Source of the DNA: Cydia pomonella
Lineage: Eukaryota; Arthropoda; Insecta; Lepidoptera; Tortricidae
DNA: 64,000 nt
Assembly: GCF_033807575.1 (NCBI RefSeq)
Contig: NC_084721.1
Location: 7,502,001-7,566,000, forward strand
Direction: 5' to 3'
This document shows positions 10,100 to 23,569 of the stretch, in pieces. The notes beneath the pieces are model-generated. The model made no database searches and had not been told where the DNA came from. It worked only from the letters and a program-made list of their open reading frames with translations. The translations under genes and the position numbers were made by a program. Position 1 is the stretch's first letter. The number at the start of each line of letters is the position of its first letter.

Positions 10100-13000
10100 G
10101 TAAGTTGCGTTGCCGAAAATGTTTATTTTCATTCAGGCCCGCCACCTACGCGCTGCTATGTCGCGATTTGAGCGACGAATTTACATATTATAAGTTCATT
10201 CATTGCGTTAGCTTATATATATTAACGTACGAGTGATGTGAATGGGTTATTGCTGTTCAAACACTTGGAACAGAGCTTGATTCATCCTGATAAGGAGTCG
10301 AGACAACGGAGCCGTTTACAAGTTTCTATTTCTCGAGTCTACGCCGTCAAAAAGCTTGTCCGCACACTTGTAGAACTTATAGCTTTTAAATACTTGGAAA
10401 TCGCAACCTGTCCGAAGCTTGTTGTGGTTCTGTGTCGATCGCATTGACGAGTATCTAGGCGAGGCCGGGCCGCGTCCGCTCCATTTCGAGTGGTGTTTTT
10501 ATATCCCGCTACCTGAGTACAAGGCGCAAGCTGATCCCACTAATGGCAGCCGATAACCAGTATACATTCCTGATAAAGAAAATAAAACAGCTAGGTTCTA
10601 GACTACGCGAATACGTGGCTACGTCACCTGATATGCGTACGAGAAGACTTCTCAAATTATCTTGACAGGTAAACTCATAAATTAGGTACTCGTAGGACAC
10701 GTTTTTTTTGTGCTTATTGGACATGAAATCTTATACCATTTGTTACATAAACCGGGAAGAAAATAGAAATGGCTAATTTGTAATTTTTATAAGGAAAAAA
10801 ACCCCTTAATCATAAAAGAGCTTTTCAAGTGGTTTAAGATTTCTTTGCGTCAACGTCAAGCAAAATGCCTCGATGACTTAATTTGACCGGATTTGTCTGT
10901 TACTCTCAAGATAAGTGGGGACACCAACATCAGCTAGGGATTCATATCCTTATAAATATTTTCTAAAACTTGAACTTCAATTTAAACTGACATTCAGAGT
11001 TCAAAGGACTAGAATGACTAGTTCGTCACACATCTATACATTTCACTAGAATCGTTAATGGAACGGTTACGATAAGATACGTTCAGACAATAAATCAAAA
11101 ACTTAATGATGCTGCATATTACACATACCTACTCGCTATAGATCTGAAAGTAGGTACGATGTGCGATAAAACAACATCTCACGTAAATGGAATTACCTAC
11201 CTCAGATCTTGAGATGACAATGAAAATAAATTACTTACCATGACGATATCTTCTAGATAGGACCAGAGCAAGTCGATAAGTACCACCGAGAGAGAGATAG
11301 CCTACTACTTAGCTATTTAATTTACCTAAAACTGAAAACAAGACCTGAACATCGAGCTTTCCCTAGTAGAGATTAAGATTAACACATAAATTCATACAAA
11401 CTGCGCACTATCAAGACTTAGATTCAAACTAGATATTGTAACATTTAAGCTAGGGAACGTCACTGAAAAGTTCAAAATAGACTCATAATTCACAAAACAT
11501 TTTAATATCTACTCTGAGATCATCCAGCATAATTGGATCCTTTAACACAATACGAATATAACCGGTACGAGTGCGATGTCTGGTTACGTATCGTATAGTA
11601 TATATTATTTGCATTGAGTCTCCCATAGCGATGTTCCTGCTGTGTGTTGTAAAGAATACAGGTGGTGTCATCGTAATCTACTTAATGTTGTCTAAACAAT
11701 ATCAAAGACAAAATGACGTAATGTTATAATTTGATATCTCTAACTAGGTAGATGGACTTATCACTTATCTCACCGTGGATACCTAAGAGATAAAATAATT
11801 GTAACAAACAACTAAATTAAGCATACGCATTAGTCACCCTAGTCACGCGACGACATGGCTTCCCACGCTAAATCAAAAATAATGTTAAGAAACTTACGTT
11901 ATTACTTACATTACTCGCGTAGCTCACGAGATTCTTATACCTACATACGGTATAATTATTTCTCCCATAATGTAGGTAACCCCACAGTTAGTAGTATAGG
12001 TCCCAGAGGTAGTCATTACTCATCAATCTTATCATTGAATACGGAACAAATCACCAACTCACTCCCTACTAAAAACATAGTAAGTATAGAACATCAACCA
12101 TGATTAAATTCTTTTTTATTGTCTTATGAAGAAAGAGATTGATAAATATGTAATCAGAAATACCTTAGACTTTTCTTGATGTTATTGGTGTGGAAACTAC
12201 CACTGTTATTTAAATACAAAAGATAAAGGAAGATAGCTCCAAAATCGTAGGTAACAATCACTTATAATGTACGTCAGAATTTTAGATATACATTTGCCAA
12301 TAATGACTAGTTTAATTTACTATGAATGAATCTGATATCAACGTTAAAAGTGATATGAACACTGATAAAATAACATAAAAATAACGAGACCATTTTCCTG
12401 TACCTATCTTCTATTTTCTAGGGGCCGTTTCAAAAAGTTCTAACGTCGTAGGTTTTGTGCTGTCTTGTGTACCAAGTGGTGTCATAGGTATCACTGCTTA
12501 GCATAAGTTGAGTTTCAAGGCTATAAACTTCTAAACGACATAAGATTTTAAGCATTCATAAAATGCCGAAGATGAAACACAACCAAATGTTGTACTAAAA
12601 CATGCAAAAATCTGGGCCTGTCGCCTCCTTATGCATGTCAACAGAAAATGGGAGCAAACGTAAAAAATATGCACCTGTCGACAGCTTTACATCTACGGTA
12701 AAAACTCAAGTGCGTGTCGGCTGTGGCGTAGTTCTGAATTAATGCAATGTTTAGAAGAATATACATGGCCTCCTTTTGGTAAAGACAATCAAATTTCTGT
12801 GGCAGCGGGGTTTTGTATTACAGCCACGCACATGTCGTGTCTGAAGAGACGGCTGGTCGGAATGGTGAACTAACTGATGATTGTTTGTAAAAAAAGGGAC
12901 CTGGACGACCTGGAAGTTAGGCGGCTAAAGGATTTTCGTATTAATTCGGCCTAAGGCTTCCTATACACGTACATCTCACCTGGTCAACTCCACTGGGCTC

Positions 13001-13718
13001 ACGTCTTCATGACGAAATTTGGACTTTAGTGTATTTCCACTTGCCCCCGCCTCATGTATGGCGGAGTCACGTGTAACAGGGACAAACGGAAATACCTACA
13101 CCAAAGTTCAAATTTATATGAAACCCTATTCCCATCTACAAATGGGAATAAGTACACCAGAAATTTGACTTTGTGAGCCATACCCGACAATTCCATAATC
13201 CGAGAAATCGGGGAAAGAGCCGTCGTAAGCACATTTGTCTTTTTAAGAGCAATTGAGAATAGAACTCTAACGTTCTAGCCATTTTGATATCGGGTGAAGC
13301 CTCCACCTTATCTCTTATCTGGCGTGATATCTGATAACGACTAATATTTTCTCTTTTGTTTTGTTTGTAACTTTGCTTTCAACGCTGTTACTTCGTAGCA
13401 AATATTTTTTAAGATATAGAAAGACGCTAGGTTGAAGAAGAAGAAGAAGAAAGACATATTTAAGAAGATTGGTGTGGTGTGGTAGGTTATTCCTCGCACC
13501 TTGGTACCGAAATAATAGCACTGTGCCGTTTCAGAGGGATTGCTTCTAGCCAACACTGACTGTGAAATGAACTTCCGACTGATATGAAGTTATCTTGAGA
13601 GACAATACGTATACAGTACCTACGGTATGGGATTTTTCATAAAGCAATGTTGGCACGTGATTTCAAGTCTAGTAAGTATCCATATTAGTCTCCATAGACT
13701 ACGGTAACCATATCATTA
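10100..13718. other. Unassigned A+T-rich DNA
   Basis: I find no credible coding exon, RNA gene or clear transposon here. ORFs are short and without motif. Confidence 0.6.
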
Positions 13719-13896
13719 GGGGCCTATTTCACCACGGTGACAATTGACACCTAATACTGACAATTTCCTGTCCGTTTCTGGGTACATAAGTAACGAACGA
13801 CGGTATCCAGCATCAATGTTAACTTGTAGAACCAGCAATGTACGATAAATTATCACTGCCAGTTGGCAATTGTCATTATGGTGAAACACAGGTGGG
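13719..13896. mobile_element. MITE with TTTCACC...GTGACAATTG ends
   Basis: Left GCCTATTTCACCACGGTGAC then AATTGACACC pairs imperfectly with the right end, which inverted reads CCTGTGTTTCACCATAATGA then CAATTGCCAACTGG. About 30-bp TIRs, no ORF. Confidence 0.65.
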
Positions 13897-13953
13897 CTAT
13901 AGGTCTCTCGAGTCAACCTTTAAAGAAACGAAATGAGATCACAGGCACAAAAT

Positions 13954-14045
13954 GTGGCTGCGGCCGGCAAAACGTCCCACTTTGTCGCTTCCCATAAGAA
14001 CTAGATTTGCATTTAGCTTTGTACAAATAACCGTCCTTATGGCAA
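13954..14045. mobile_element. Truncated copy of the 8171-8307 MITE family
   Basis: It shares CGGCCGGCAAAACGTCCCAC, TTTGTCGCTTCCCATAAG and, inverted, CCTTATGGCAA. The right arm ends early. Confidence 0.75.
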
Positions 14046-14712
14046 TTTACAGATGGATTCCTTTTCGCTAAATGTATGCAACTCCTATAACAAGGTGCAG
14101 ATATCTCTTAACCAAACATTAAACTTTTGTCTGATGCACTGCACTAATCGGCGTAGAAATATTGACATTATGCTTGCGAGTACCTACCGATCGATGTTTA
14201 CTTTACAAATAACCTGACAGATCACGAGAACAAAACGCACGGCAACGAATAGCACGTATACTTAGTATTACGAAACACATGCAATTCGAAACTATAAATC
14301 TGCGCTGTTATTCCCGGCACTACCAAGCACTTCGCCTCAAACCACCAGTAAAAGTTGTGACCTCGTTATTCGTAACTACTATACGTGATTTAGAGAAAAC
14401 GTTTAGACGATGCGCTGTGTTTACAATAGGAATAACAGCGTTGGCCACGATTACATCTACTTAAATATGAAGGTAATAATACATTTTGGCACGTGAAGTA
14501 GAATTTATTGAGATACATTTGGAATAGGTCGGTGCGCGATAAGCAGTTTTCCATAATACCATTGTATTGCGGTTTAGATGAAAAACGCCGTAACTGTATT
14601 AACTGCGTTATACTTTGTTTTTCGTTCAAAGTTTCAGACCTATAACAGCCGCATAACACGTGAAGCTTAGAAACGTGAGTTACAGTTGAACAACGGTATG
14701 ATGCACTAATCT

Positions 14713-14903
14713 GTACCCCTAGTGTAAATAAATTCGATTTCCAAACGTGACGTACGCGTTTGCGTTTAGTCTCATTTTGTATTGGATTTCGAAAGAGCGC
14801 GCCAAGCGGGACGTTTTGGAAACTCAAAATCCTATACAAAATGAGACTTAACGCAAACGCGTTCGTCACGTTATGATGTCGATCAAAGTTACACTAGGGG
14901 TAC
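14713..14903. mobile_element. 191-bp palindromic MITE, 'GTACCCCTAGTGTAA' family, copy 1
   Basis: Ends GTACCCCTAGTGTAAATAAA and TTACACTAGGGGTAC are inverted, as are ACGTACGCGTTTGCGTT and AACGCAAACGCGTTCGT and the inner CTCATTTTGTAT / ATACAAAATGAG. The copy at 37543-37733 differs by one base in my reading. The 159-codon minus-strand ORF over it is an artefact of the palindrome. Confidence 0.9.
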
Positions 14904-14909
14904 TGTTCA

Positions 14910-16061
14910 GCTTTTGTTTAACCCTATTGGTAAAAGGTAAACGTTATTCAGTACCAAAGCCCCTATACTAAATTAAACACATTGAATAACTTTCACAAGT
15001 ATTGCCTAGTACAGGCTTCCCGCAGGAAAATTTAGCGATTTTAGGAAATCAAAGGGCCACAAATGTTGCTTTGATGACAAAGAATACTTCATATAGATAT
15101 CGTTCGAAATCTTTTCTTGGAACCCCATACGTATTTTCACGTCATTATCTCTGCTGAATCATTAATCGTACCAGTTGGTGACCAAATGTCACGATCTTCA
15201 GGTTTTATTCGTTTTTGTGATATATACTTAAATTACTTAATCATTAGTGAAACACCTATTTCATGGACCTGTTTCCTCGACTTCCTCTAGGCTTGAAAGG
15301 TAAAATGGTCCGAATATGACCATGGGATGTTTTAAATAAAATCCATTATCCTAACTATAACTGAGACAACTGCAAAGATCAGGTGGAGTTGAGAACGACT
15401 GCAACAATGATATTGCATTTTCCTCATACAAATATGAGGAGCTTTTATTAAATTTAGGTACGCTAGTTGGTCCGAAAAGACGGTTCATTGTGCAGAAGGC
15501 TGGTAGCACTGTACCAGATCTTGGGGAGAGTCACGCCTAGCAGGGAAGCCAAAAATTAGAAAAAGTACGATGATATCAAAAGAACAGCTGGATCGAAATA
15601 GAGAGAGAGAGAGCGCAAAATAGACCAGAATGACAAAAATTTAGGGAGGCCTAAATCTCTAAGATTAAAAAGGGCTAAGAAGACACGAAGAGAGAATTTT
15701 CCTAAAACAGTATTTTCTTCAAATCCGATTCTTTAACATCTACGACAACTTTTCTCATTAAGTTTTCCTCAAATATTACCGGCACAGAATTTCATAACGT
15801 TACTGAAGAAGACACAGAATATGATATCAGTGTTTATATTAGTAGGTAGGTATGAATGCCCTAAACGTTTTATCAGACATCTATCTGCGCGTTATCACTC
15901 AAGGTTGCCGGCTGCGGGCGGGGCATGTTCAATAGATAGAATAATACATTTTTCATTTATCATGCTCTGAAAGTGGGTCGTTGTTGTTCTAAAAAGTGTG
16001 CAAAAAATAACACCTTTCTGCTCTAGAACACTGTACTTTCTAAGTATGTTCTTTTTTAACG
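14910..16061. other. Unassigned DNA
   Basis: No gene or clear repeat is seen, apart from a short GA run at about 15600-15613. Confidence 0.55.
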
Positions 16062-16220
16062 ATAAGCATTTAAAATTTTGGTTTGAAATGATTTGTCGTA
16101 CAATTTCCATTCTAATAAAAAACTCCTTTATAATAACTATATTTTTACCTAAATTGTTAATTGGAAGTACCCTCAAGAAATACTACTGAAGTTTATACTG
16201 AGCCATGTTTTTTTTAATGG
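16062..16220 (+). repeat. Dispersed direct repeat, copy 1 of a pair
   Basis: ACCCTCAAGAAATACTACTG preceded by TTTTTACCTAAATTG recurs about 480 bp downstream (16541-16700) together with flanking sequence (AATTTTGGTT...AAATG.ATTTGT.GTACA). Probably two diverged copies of one transposon end. Confidence 0.65.
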
Positions 16221-16540
16221 ACATCTATTTTACTTGCCTTGTATTCGAAATGAAAAGTAGAGTGTTTAACTCGGATGAAAGGCACCATTTCAATTTCGAA
16301 CTACACACAAACTACCTCAACTGAAATGAATGGCTTTCAGCCCTTGGTTAATAATCTACTTTTAATGTTATGATTTTTTATACAGTCCATTTCAAGATCT
16401 ACTAAAAAAATATTTCATGATGGTATACTACTCCACCGTTAAAAAGTTTCTAAAGTGGATTCTCTTCAGGAAAAGTATCTTGCATTTGGCTAGCCTACGA
16501 CTTCGGTAAAAATTGTTATAAAATTAGATTGAGATAGAGC

Positions 16541-16700
16541 AATTTAAATTTTGGTTGTAAATGGATTTGTTGTACAGTTTCAATCCTGATAATTGCACCT
16601 ATTTCAAAAATAATGTCATTTTTACCTAAATTGATAATTAAAAGTACCCTCAAGAAATACTACTGAAGTGTATTATTAGCCGTGTTTTCTTAAGAGGAAT
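16541..16700 (+). repeat. Dispersed direct repeat, copy 2 of a pair
   Basis: Diverged copy of 16062-16220, same orientation, sharing the ACCCTCAAGAAATACTACTG block. Confidence 0.65.
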
Positions 16701-16708
16701 TCCTAGTA

Positions 16709-17053
16709 GCGATTTTTCCATACAAACGCTCTCGACTGATTCCTCCCTGGATTTTTAAGCTAGAGCAGTGATTTTTTCAAATAAGATCAATATCATCAAT
16801 ATCTGTGCCGCTATGTTTTGCTTTTTTGGATTATTTTATTTTGAAGAAAGATACAGCGCCTCGAAAATCGCAAAAACGACTAAATTGAATTTGCTGTAAA
16901 AAAAGGCACAGTATACAAATATGACAAAAAAATATCAAAAAAATCAAAACATAGCGGCATAGATTATTTCTTCCTCTTGCAGTTTCCAAAATTTCATAAA
17001 GATTGATTGCGTTTTGGAGGAGGAAACAGTCGAGAGCGAAACCTCGATTTTTG
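16709..17053. mobile_element. MITE with CGCTCTCGACTG inverted ends
   Basis: Left CGATTTTTCCATACAAACGC then TCTCGACTGATTCCTCC. The right end inverted reads AAAAATCGAGGTTTCGCTCT then CGACTGTTTCCTCC. Subterminal ATCTGTGCCGCTATGTTTTG also has an inverted partner, CAAAACATAGCGGCATAGAT. Confidence 0.75.
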
Positions 17054-17055
17054 AG

Positions 17056-18304
17056 TTTTTTGCGTGTCAATTTCAGTCCAAGCTGCAGTTGTTCTTATCG
17101 CATGAATTGGAGGCGGAGACAGTTTCTAAATATACGTACACAGAAGGAATAGTGAGTGAGTGAGAGGGCATAACATGTTAATGGTTAAAATGAGAAAAAA
17201 ATACACCAACAAGCAACAGTCGATCGCCGTAATATAACCAAAATACCACGTAGTTCTAAGAAAAGGGTGCCATGTATTTTCATTATGTACCATGGTTTCG
17301 CAATAAATATTTATATTCTATTCTATTCTAAAATGTACCCGTAATGGCCTGTCACTTCAAACCGTTTTTTTGTATTTTTTTTACATTGCAGGTCATGTAG
17401 TGCTTATGTTTAGTAATGTTTACTATTAAAGGCCTGTAAATAAAGCTAAGTAGGATAATAGGTATTTTGATTAAAATATCATAAATACCCATTAACAATT
17501 TCATTGTCTTGCATTGCTCACACTTGTGCGTCACAAGTAAACCACTAGATAGCAAATTTACATTACGGGTAGCCGATATCAAAATAAGGGTCATTTTGAA
17601 ACGTTCAACGATTTCGGTATGTTGGAATAATACCGGATGTGGGTGAAGAACGTAGCAAATTCATTTCTCCCTAATTTAGCTTTATTTTTTAATGTTGGCA
17701 ACATTGTGTAAGACGCCATTTCATTGCCCCGACTGCCCCCGCGTGCTATGCAACAACAACATGCGCAATCAAATAGAGCAAGGTAAATTTCGTGTATCCG
17801 ATCTTCGCCCTGTAATTTATTTTGTGTATTGTGATGAAATTGTGTTAATGTATAATTTCGTTTTAGATGTTTATTTATAAAACAATCCAATCAAAAACAG
17901 ACCTAGGATTGCTGTAGACCGATATCCGATTTTGACCCTTCCAGGTAAAGCTCGGAAAGAAACAATACGATCTTTACCCATTTAAAAACAGCAGTGATTT
18001 TCAAACTTTAAATTTTCTTCAATTTACCTACTTACCTACTTAGTTATCACATTTATTGTTTTCTTGATCACACTTTCGTACCGTTATTATTATCCACTAC
18101 CAACGCGACGTCTATTTTGTATGTATAAGTATGTACACCTACTTATTGACAATGTAATCTTTTTAATTTCCGCTACCCAAAGGTTGCCTGGAGATTGCTT
18201 TTTAGCGATTAGACCGCATGTTGTTTACCTGTGCTTATGTTTCTGTTTTCTTTTGTATTGTTTTCTATTATTGAGGTGTGTAATAAAGAATATTTGTATT
18301 GTAT
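17056..18304. other. Unassigned DNA
   Basis: Short motif-less ORFs only; a TATTC microsatellite at about 17312-17330. Confidence 0.55.
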
Positions 18305-18440
18305 AGGGATGATTATACATGTTGAATTTTATAACAAAATCTAGTAAAATCGATAGCAAATAAGCAATTTTTCGCAATAAAATTAATATTTCAATACTAT
18401 ATATAAATGAATAAAAATACAGGACCTAAAAATTTCAAAA
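18305..18440 (+). mobile_element. Transposon relic, one of an inverted pair
   Basis: TTGAATTTTATAACAAAATC then TAGTAAAATCGATAGCAAAT matches the complement of 22235-22372 over about 130 bp with drift. Confidence 0.65.
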
Positions 18441-18644
18441 TTTAAATTTTGTTTTCAACTTTCAAAAAGGAATTAAATAATAGTAACATACGATCAGGGG
18501 GGGGGGACACTTAGAAATGTAGTAAACATTAGTAAAGATGGCGGCGACTTCTATTAATGGGATCCGATAACATACTTTTGCGTAAAGCTGACTTCCGGTT
18601 ATGCAAACTACATCACCAGATATCACTATTTTTTATTTATTAGC

Positions 18645-18690
18645 CTATTTGTGTGTCCCACTGTTGGGCAAAGGCCTCCCCTCTAGATAT
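18645..18690 (+). mobile_element. Short LINE-tail fragment
   Basis: TGTGTCCCACTGTTGGGCAA then AGGCCTCCCC is a fragment I know as a dispersed LINE 3' sequence in Lepidoptera. Too short to classify. Confidence 0.5.
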
Positions 18691-20439
18691 CACTAAAAGA
18701 TTGATAAAATTTAAAGACATGAATACAACATTAAGAAGGTTGCATATACCTCGTATGTCAAGAGTAATGTTGTTACCTAGCAACTGTTGTTTACTGTCAA
18801 AAAAATTTAAACAGATATGATTGATTCAAATAGAGAAATTATAATCCCAATAGTTCCAACGTTACAAAACCTGGAGGTTTAAAAAATTTACAGTGTCCAA
18901 GACAATGCAGAGAGGTTTATATATTTTCGAAGATGAGAAGAAAATACCATCATCATCATCATCAGACGAAAACAAGCGGTGATTATTTTAATTTTGTTTA
19001 CGACAAACATATCCGTTGAAACTCTGAAAGGTTTGTGCAATTTGATTCTCGAAGTAAGACGAGATAGAGTGCATCTATGGAAGTACGTGTGTAGACAAGA
19101 CATACACCCTATGCCTGAAATTCATTAGTACAAGAAGAAACCGAATAACGACATCATTACTCATGTGTTTATTTTAAAGAATATCTGGATCAAATTGTTT
19201 ACGGAGCTAGAGAGCGAGACGAAATTACCAGGAATTATCCTAATATACACTATACCTGTCCTTACTTTACCTTCGGAATATCTTGAATTTACGTCCAGTT
19301 GGATATTAAGGTCGAAAAAGAAACGCTCAGTTGAGAACCAGGCAAGTCATTTATGAGCACATGAAATAGTTCTAGGTCAGACTGAGACACAAGCCACAGA
19401 TTATGTAGTACGAAAGTACCTACACATACGGATGCATATGTAGATGTGAACGCACACATATATAGTTAGTTTCGGATACAAAATAGAGATAGCACTTCGA
19501 AATTAGTTTCCTTAAAATGCTTCAAGAGGGCTCCCTTTTCCTATATATTGACTTTACTCTTTGCATACGATCCTTACATTTTATCCAAAAAAAGATTGTA
19601 TATCAACTATATATATAATTGCAATATTTTACCGACAAAATCGCTATTGTTAGCGCATTGTTTACTTATCAAATTACCTTATGACATAAGTATCAAAGTT
19701 TGAGACCCACAATTTTACCAAAATTTTGTAACAGGGTTAAGATTGGATACAGAAATACGAAAAATAGAACATTCGATGACCACTTTTAAGTTTGTATTGT
19801 TGGCTGCAATTTATATACGTAGGAGAAGGCTAAACACCGGACCTATTTCTTTGTGATACCTTATTCTCTTTCCATTAAAAGCAACTTTTATTCACCATCC
19901 GATGTTATCCCTTGATGGCAAAACACTCGTTACCCTAAAAAAAGTATGTCTCATCTTTACACATGTACAAAACTAAAACCTTTATATATTGAAGATTACC
20001 AAAATTCAGGCCGAATCTACGGTTATTATTTAACGATTTGCTCCGTACTTCAAGAATCTGACACGATCTAGAAAAAAAAATCGCGAGTTCTCTATTGGGA
20101 ACCAATTGTGGTTCCAAAATTGTCCGGCATTATCCCAACATACCTTACCCAGATTGTCATTGCGATACGTTCTTCAATAAGACGGCACAAGTTTAGCCCC
20201 ATCGTACTACTACTACTATTTAGATTGTAGGTTAACCATACCTATTTAGAGAATTTCACAACACACCATGATCAAACCCAACTTATTGTCACGGATAGGT
20301 ACGACGACCGAAGCAAGGACATCATTCTTGTTTCAGTCTTTATTTAAATAGTAATTAATAGATACAGTATAATATAATAATTAAAAACAATATTATGTGA
20401 TAACATCAAAAACAACTTGCGTCGGGCAGGGCAGCGCAG

Positions 20440-20580
20440 AATGAATTCCGGCCGGCTCGCCGGCAATGTCAACGGAACGGCGCGCAATGAGTGAGCGCTC
20501 GGCTCGCGTCTCGCATCTGTGTGCGCGCACTCACACTTAGATAGCTCCCGCTCCCGCCCACCGCAGCGCGACAGAAACAT
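20440..20580. promoter_or_regulatory. CpG-rich block, possible promoter
   Basis: About 140 bp with many CG dinucleotides (GGCCGGCTCGCCGGC, GGCGCGCAATGAGTGAGCGC, GTGTGCGCGCACTCACAC) in an A+T-rich region. There is no clear initiator, splice donor or ORF that would fix a strand. It could equally be a relic of a CpG-rich transposon. Confidence 0.25.
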
Positions 20581-20835
20581 AGCTTCAAAAATTCGAGATT
20601 TGAAAAGTTGCTCAGCTAGGAATTGCTCTTAATGTACACGTATTTTACTTACCTCCTATTCTTAGATGGTTTGATTGTTCCCATTATTAGATTGTTTAAC
20701 CCGAGTGAAAGGCATGATTTAATTTTCGGACTATTGGCGCTCTCACTGCGTTCGAGCGCGAAACTACCTCGACAGAAATGGGTGCCGTTTATCCCTATGT
20801 TAACAATATGCTATACTATAATAGGCTAGATGTCA

Positions 20836-21893
20836 TTTTTAGGGTTCCGTAGCCAAATGGCAAAAAACGGAACCCTTATAGATTCGTCATGTCCGTCTGT
20901 CTGTCCGATTCTGTCACAGCCACTTTTTTCCGAAACTATAAGAGCTATACTGTTCAAACTTAGTAAGTGGATGTATTCTATGAACCGCATTAAGATGTTC
21001 ACACAAAAATAGAAAAAAAACAATAAATTTTGGGGGTTCCCCATACTTAGAACTGAAACTCAAAAAATCTTTTTTCATCAAACCCATACGTGTGGGGTAT
21101 CTATGGATAGGTCTTCAAAAATGATATTGAGGTTTCTAATATCATTTTTTTCTAAAATGAATAGTTTGCGCGAGGGACACTTCCAAAGTGGTAAAATGTG
21201 TGTGTCCCCCCCCCCCCCCCCCGTAACTTCTAAAATAACAGAATGAAAAAACTAAAAAAAATATATGATATACATTGTCATGCAAACTTCCACCGAAAAT
21301 TGGTTTGAACGAGATCTAGTAAGTAGTTTTTTTTTTAATACGTCATAAAATTTTAAAAATATATTTTTTTCATCAAACCCATATGTGTGGGGTATCTATG
21401 GATAGGTCTTCAAAAATGATATTTAGGTTTCTAATATCATTTTTTTCTAAACTGAATAGTTTGCGCGAGAGACACTTTCAAAGTGAAAAAATGTGTGTCC
21501 CCCCCCCCCGTAACTTCTAAAATAACAGAATGAAAAATCTAAAAAAAATATATGATATACATTACCATGCAAACTTCCAGCGAAAATTGGTTTGAACGAG
21601 ATCTAGTGAGTAGTTTTTTTTAATACGTCATAGAATTAAAAAAAATTTTTTTTCATCAAACCCATACGTGTGGGGTATCTATGGATAGGTCTTCAAAAAT
21701 GATATGTAGGTTCCTAATATCATTTTTTTCTAAACTGAATAGTTTGCGCGAGAGACACTTCCAAAGTGGTAAAATGTGTGTCCAAAGTGGTAAAATGTTG
21801 AACAAGATCTAGCAAGTAGATGTTTTTTTAATACGTCTCAAATGGTACGGAACCCTTCATGCGCGAGTCCGACTCGCACTTGGCCGCTTTTTT
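20836..21893 (-). repeat. Interspersed repeat with internal ~290-bp units (three units)
   Basis: Read on the minus strand the element starts AGCGGCCAAGTGCGAGTCGG then ACTCGCGCATGAAGGGTTCC, and ends TTCCGTTTTTTGCCATTTGG then CTACGGAACCCTAAAA. These ends are common in lepidopteran genomes. Internally, a unit with CATCAAACCCATACGTGTGG and a poly-C run begins at about 21077, 21371 and 21654. It carries no convincing ORF. A sister copy in opposite orientation lies at 48786-50124. I cannot assign a transposon class. Confidence 0.85.
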
Positions 21894-22234
21894 ATGAATG
21901 GTATCAATCGTTCACGTTCGTTTTTAGAATCAAATGTCTATATGGGACCCATTTCTTTTATGCAATACAAAAGTCAGAAATGATAGTCAAAGTCCGACAG
22001 ACGTACTTCACTCGCGAAACGCTCCCAACAAAACAATAAGCAAACGTGACGTCACGGTCACCGAGAGCGCATCTTGAAGTATGAAAAACATTAAAATTGC
22101 GATTTTGTCGGTGAAATATTGCGTTTATGTATATATTTTGTGTACAATATTTTTTTTGGTATAATGTAAGGAATCAAATGGTACCCCTACTTTATTCCAT
22201 TTTAGAAATAAAAAAAAACCTATAATTCTGAAAC

Positions 22235-22372
22235 TTTCAGGTCCCATATTTTTTTATCATTTCCATATATTATTTTAATAACCACATTATTGCGATAAAT
22301 TGCTCATTTGCTATCTATTTTACTAGATTTTGTTATAAAATTCAATATGTGTCATCATCATCATCCCTATTA
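22235..22372 (-). mobile_element. Transposon relic, inverted partner of 18305-18440
   Basis: It shares ATTTTGTTATAAAATTCAAT and GATAAATTGCTCATTTGCTA (complement) with 18305-18440. Adjacent DNA (22080-22230) resembles 19560-19660 in inverted orientation (ACCGACAAAATCG block). Confidence 0.65.
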
Positions 22373-23564
22373 TAGTCAATTTCGTCATTCGTCAAATTAG
22401 GTAACCTTAAATTTTAACTACGTGCCTATACTATACATATTTGGACACATTGTGCATAGCTATGCTAGACGGATCCATAATCCATGAATCCATAGCAACA
22501 TTATCAAATTAAATACATAAACATAGGCATCGGAACATCCAGTTTTTGGATAAACCGCTATAGATATAAAGTTAATTTATACGCCACATTATGACGAGGC
22601 CCAAGGCATCCTCATTTTGTAACATAAGTTGAAAAAAAAAACTGTCGATCAACATCTGACGTTGAAACTTCAAGCTAGTCGCCGAGGTTCGTGCACTATT
22701 GGATGCGACGGAGGTGGGTGGGGTGGGGGGTGACATCTGTTGCGCTGTGTGAGTTAGACATTTGATCGTCTTTGTGCCGAGTAGGGTTGCCACCTGGGAC
22801 ATGTTCAGCTTTGCTGTGTGTGTGTATTTGTACTTACATGGTACGGAGGGTATTTATTCATGGAGTTTCTTATTGAATCATGAACCTACAGAGACTAAGA
22901 TGATATAGATTTTACACGACGGATCTGAAATGTACGGGAGGATCCTAAGGCCATAACTACACAATGAAACCCGGTTTGCCAATACACTGCACACGAATAA
23001 ACTTATACTACTAGCTACTGTTACCGATGACCTAAACCAGTCTCGTCATACGGTATGCAACTTCCGAAAAAGTACTGAATATTGCATACAAAATTACCTA
23101 TTCTGAAGTGGCTCTTGTAAACTCCGTAATAATTTTTGAAGTTAAACAACATCCAATAATCTCATTTCAATTGTCTTGATTTAATTTACAGCACCTCTTA
23201 ACATTACCAAAGTAACGATACAAGATTTATGGCGTACCATAACGCGCAAAACGCGTGGCAACCTTACAGACAGTGCTTATCGGTGAAACACAAAATTGGC
23301 TGGTAATTCAAGCTAAAATAAGCTATATTTAAAGAACATAAGGAGTTAAAAGGGTGCATCTTTGCTTGGTCCCAGTGTACACCTTGCACGCAACGGGATC
23401 GGGACTGATCCCTAGCAGGTAGTCGCTTCCCGACGGAACACACTTTCTCAATGCGAATATCACATTTTTGGAAACAAACGTGTATAAAATGCGAGTGGGA
23501 GGGTGCTGTTCATTATTCAACAATTATATCCGAATCGGTTCACATTTAATATGATACGCCGGAA
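22373..23564. other. Unassigned DNA
   Basis: No recognisable exon or RNA gene seen. Confidence 0.5.
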
Positions 23565-23569
23565 TATAC

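Noticed and set aside
14390..14869. 159-codon minus-strand ORF, with relatives at 37493 and 63556
   Set aside because: The shared part is the palindromic 191-bp MITE; all three ORFs begin at the same place within it.
20826..21044. ORF MGNPQNLLFFFYFCVNI, and the near-identical one at 49916
   Set aside because: Part of the interspersed repeat copies; no known protein, frame not kept in other units.
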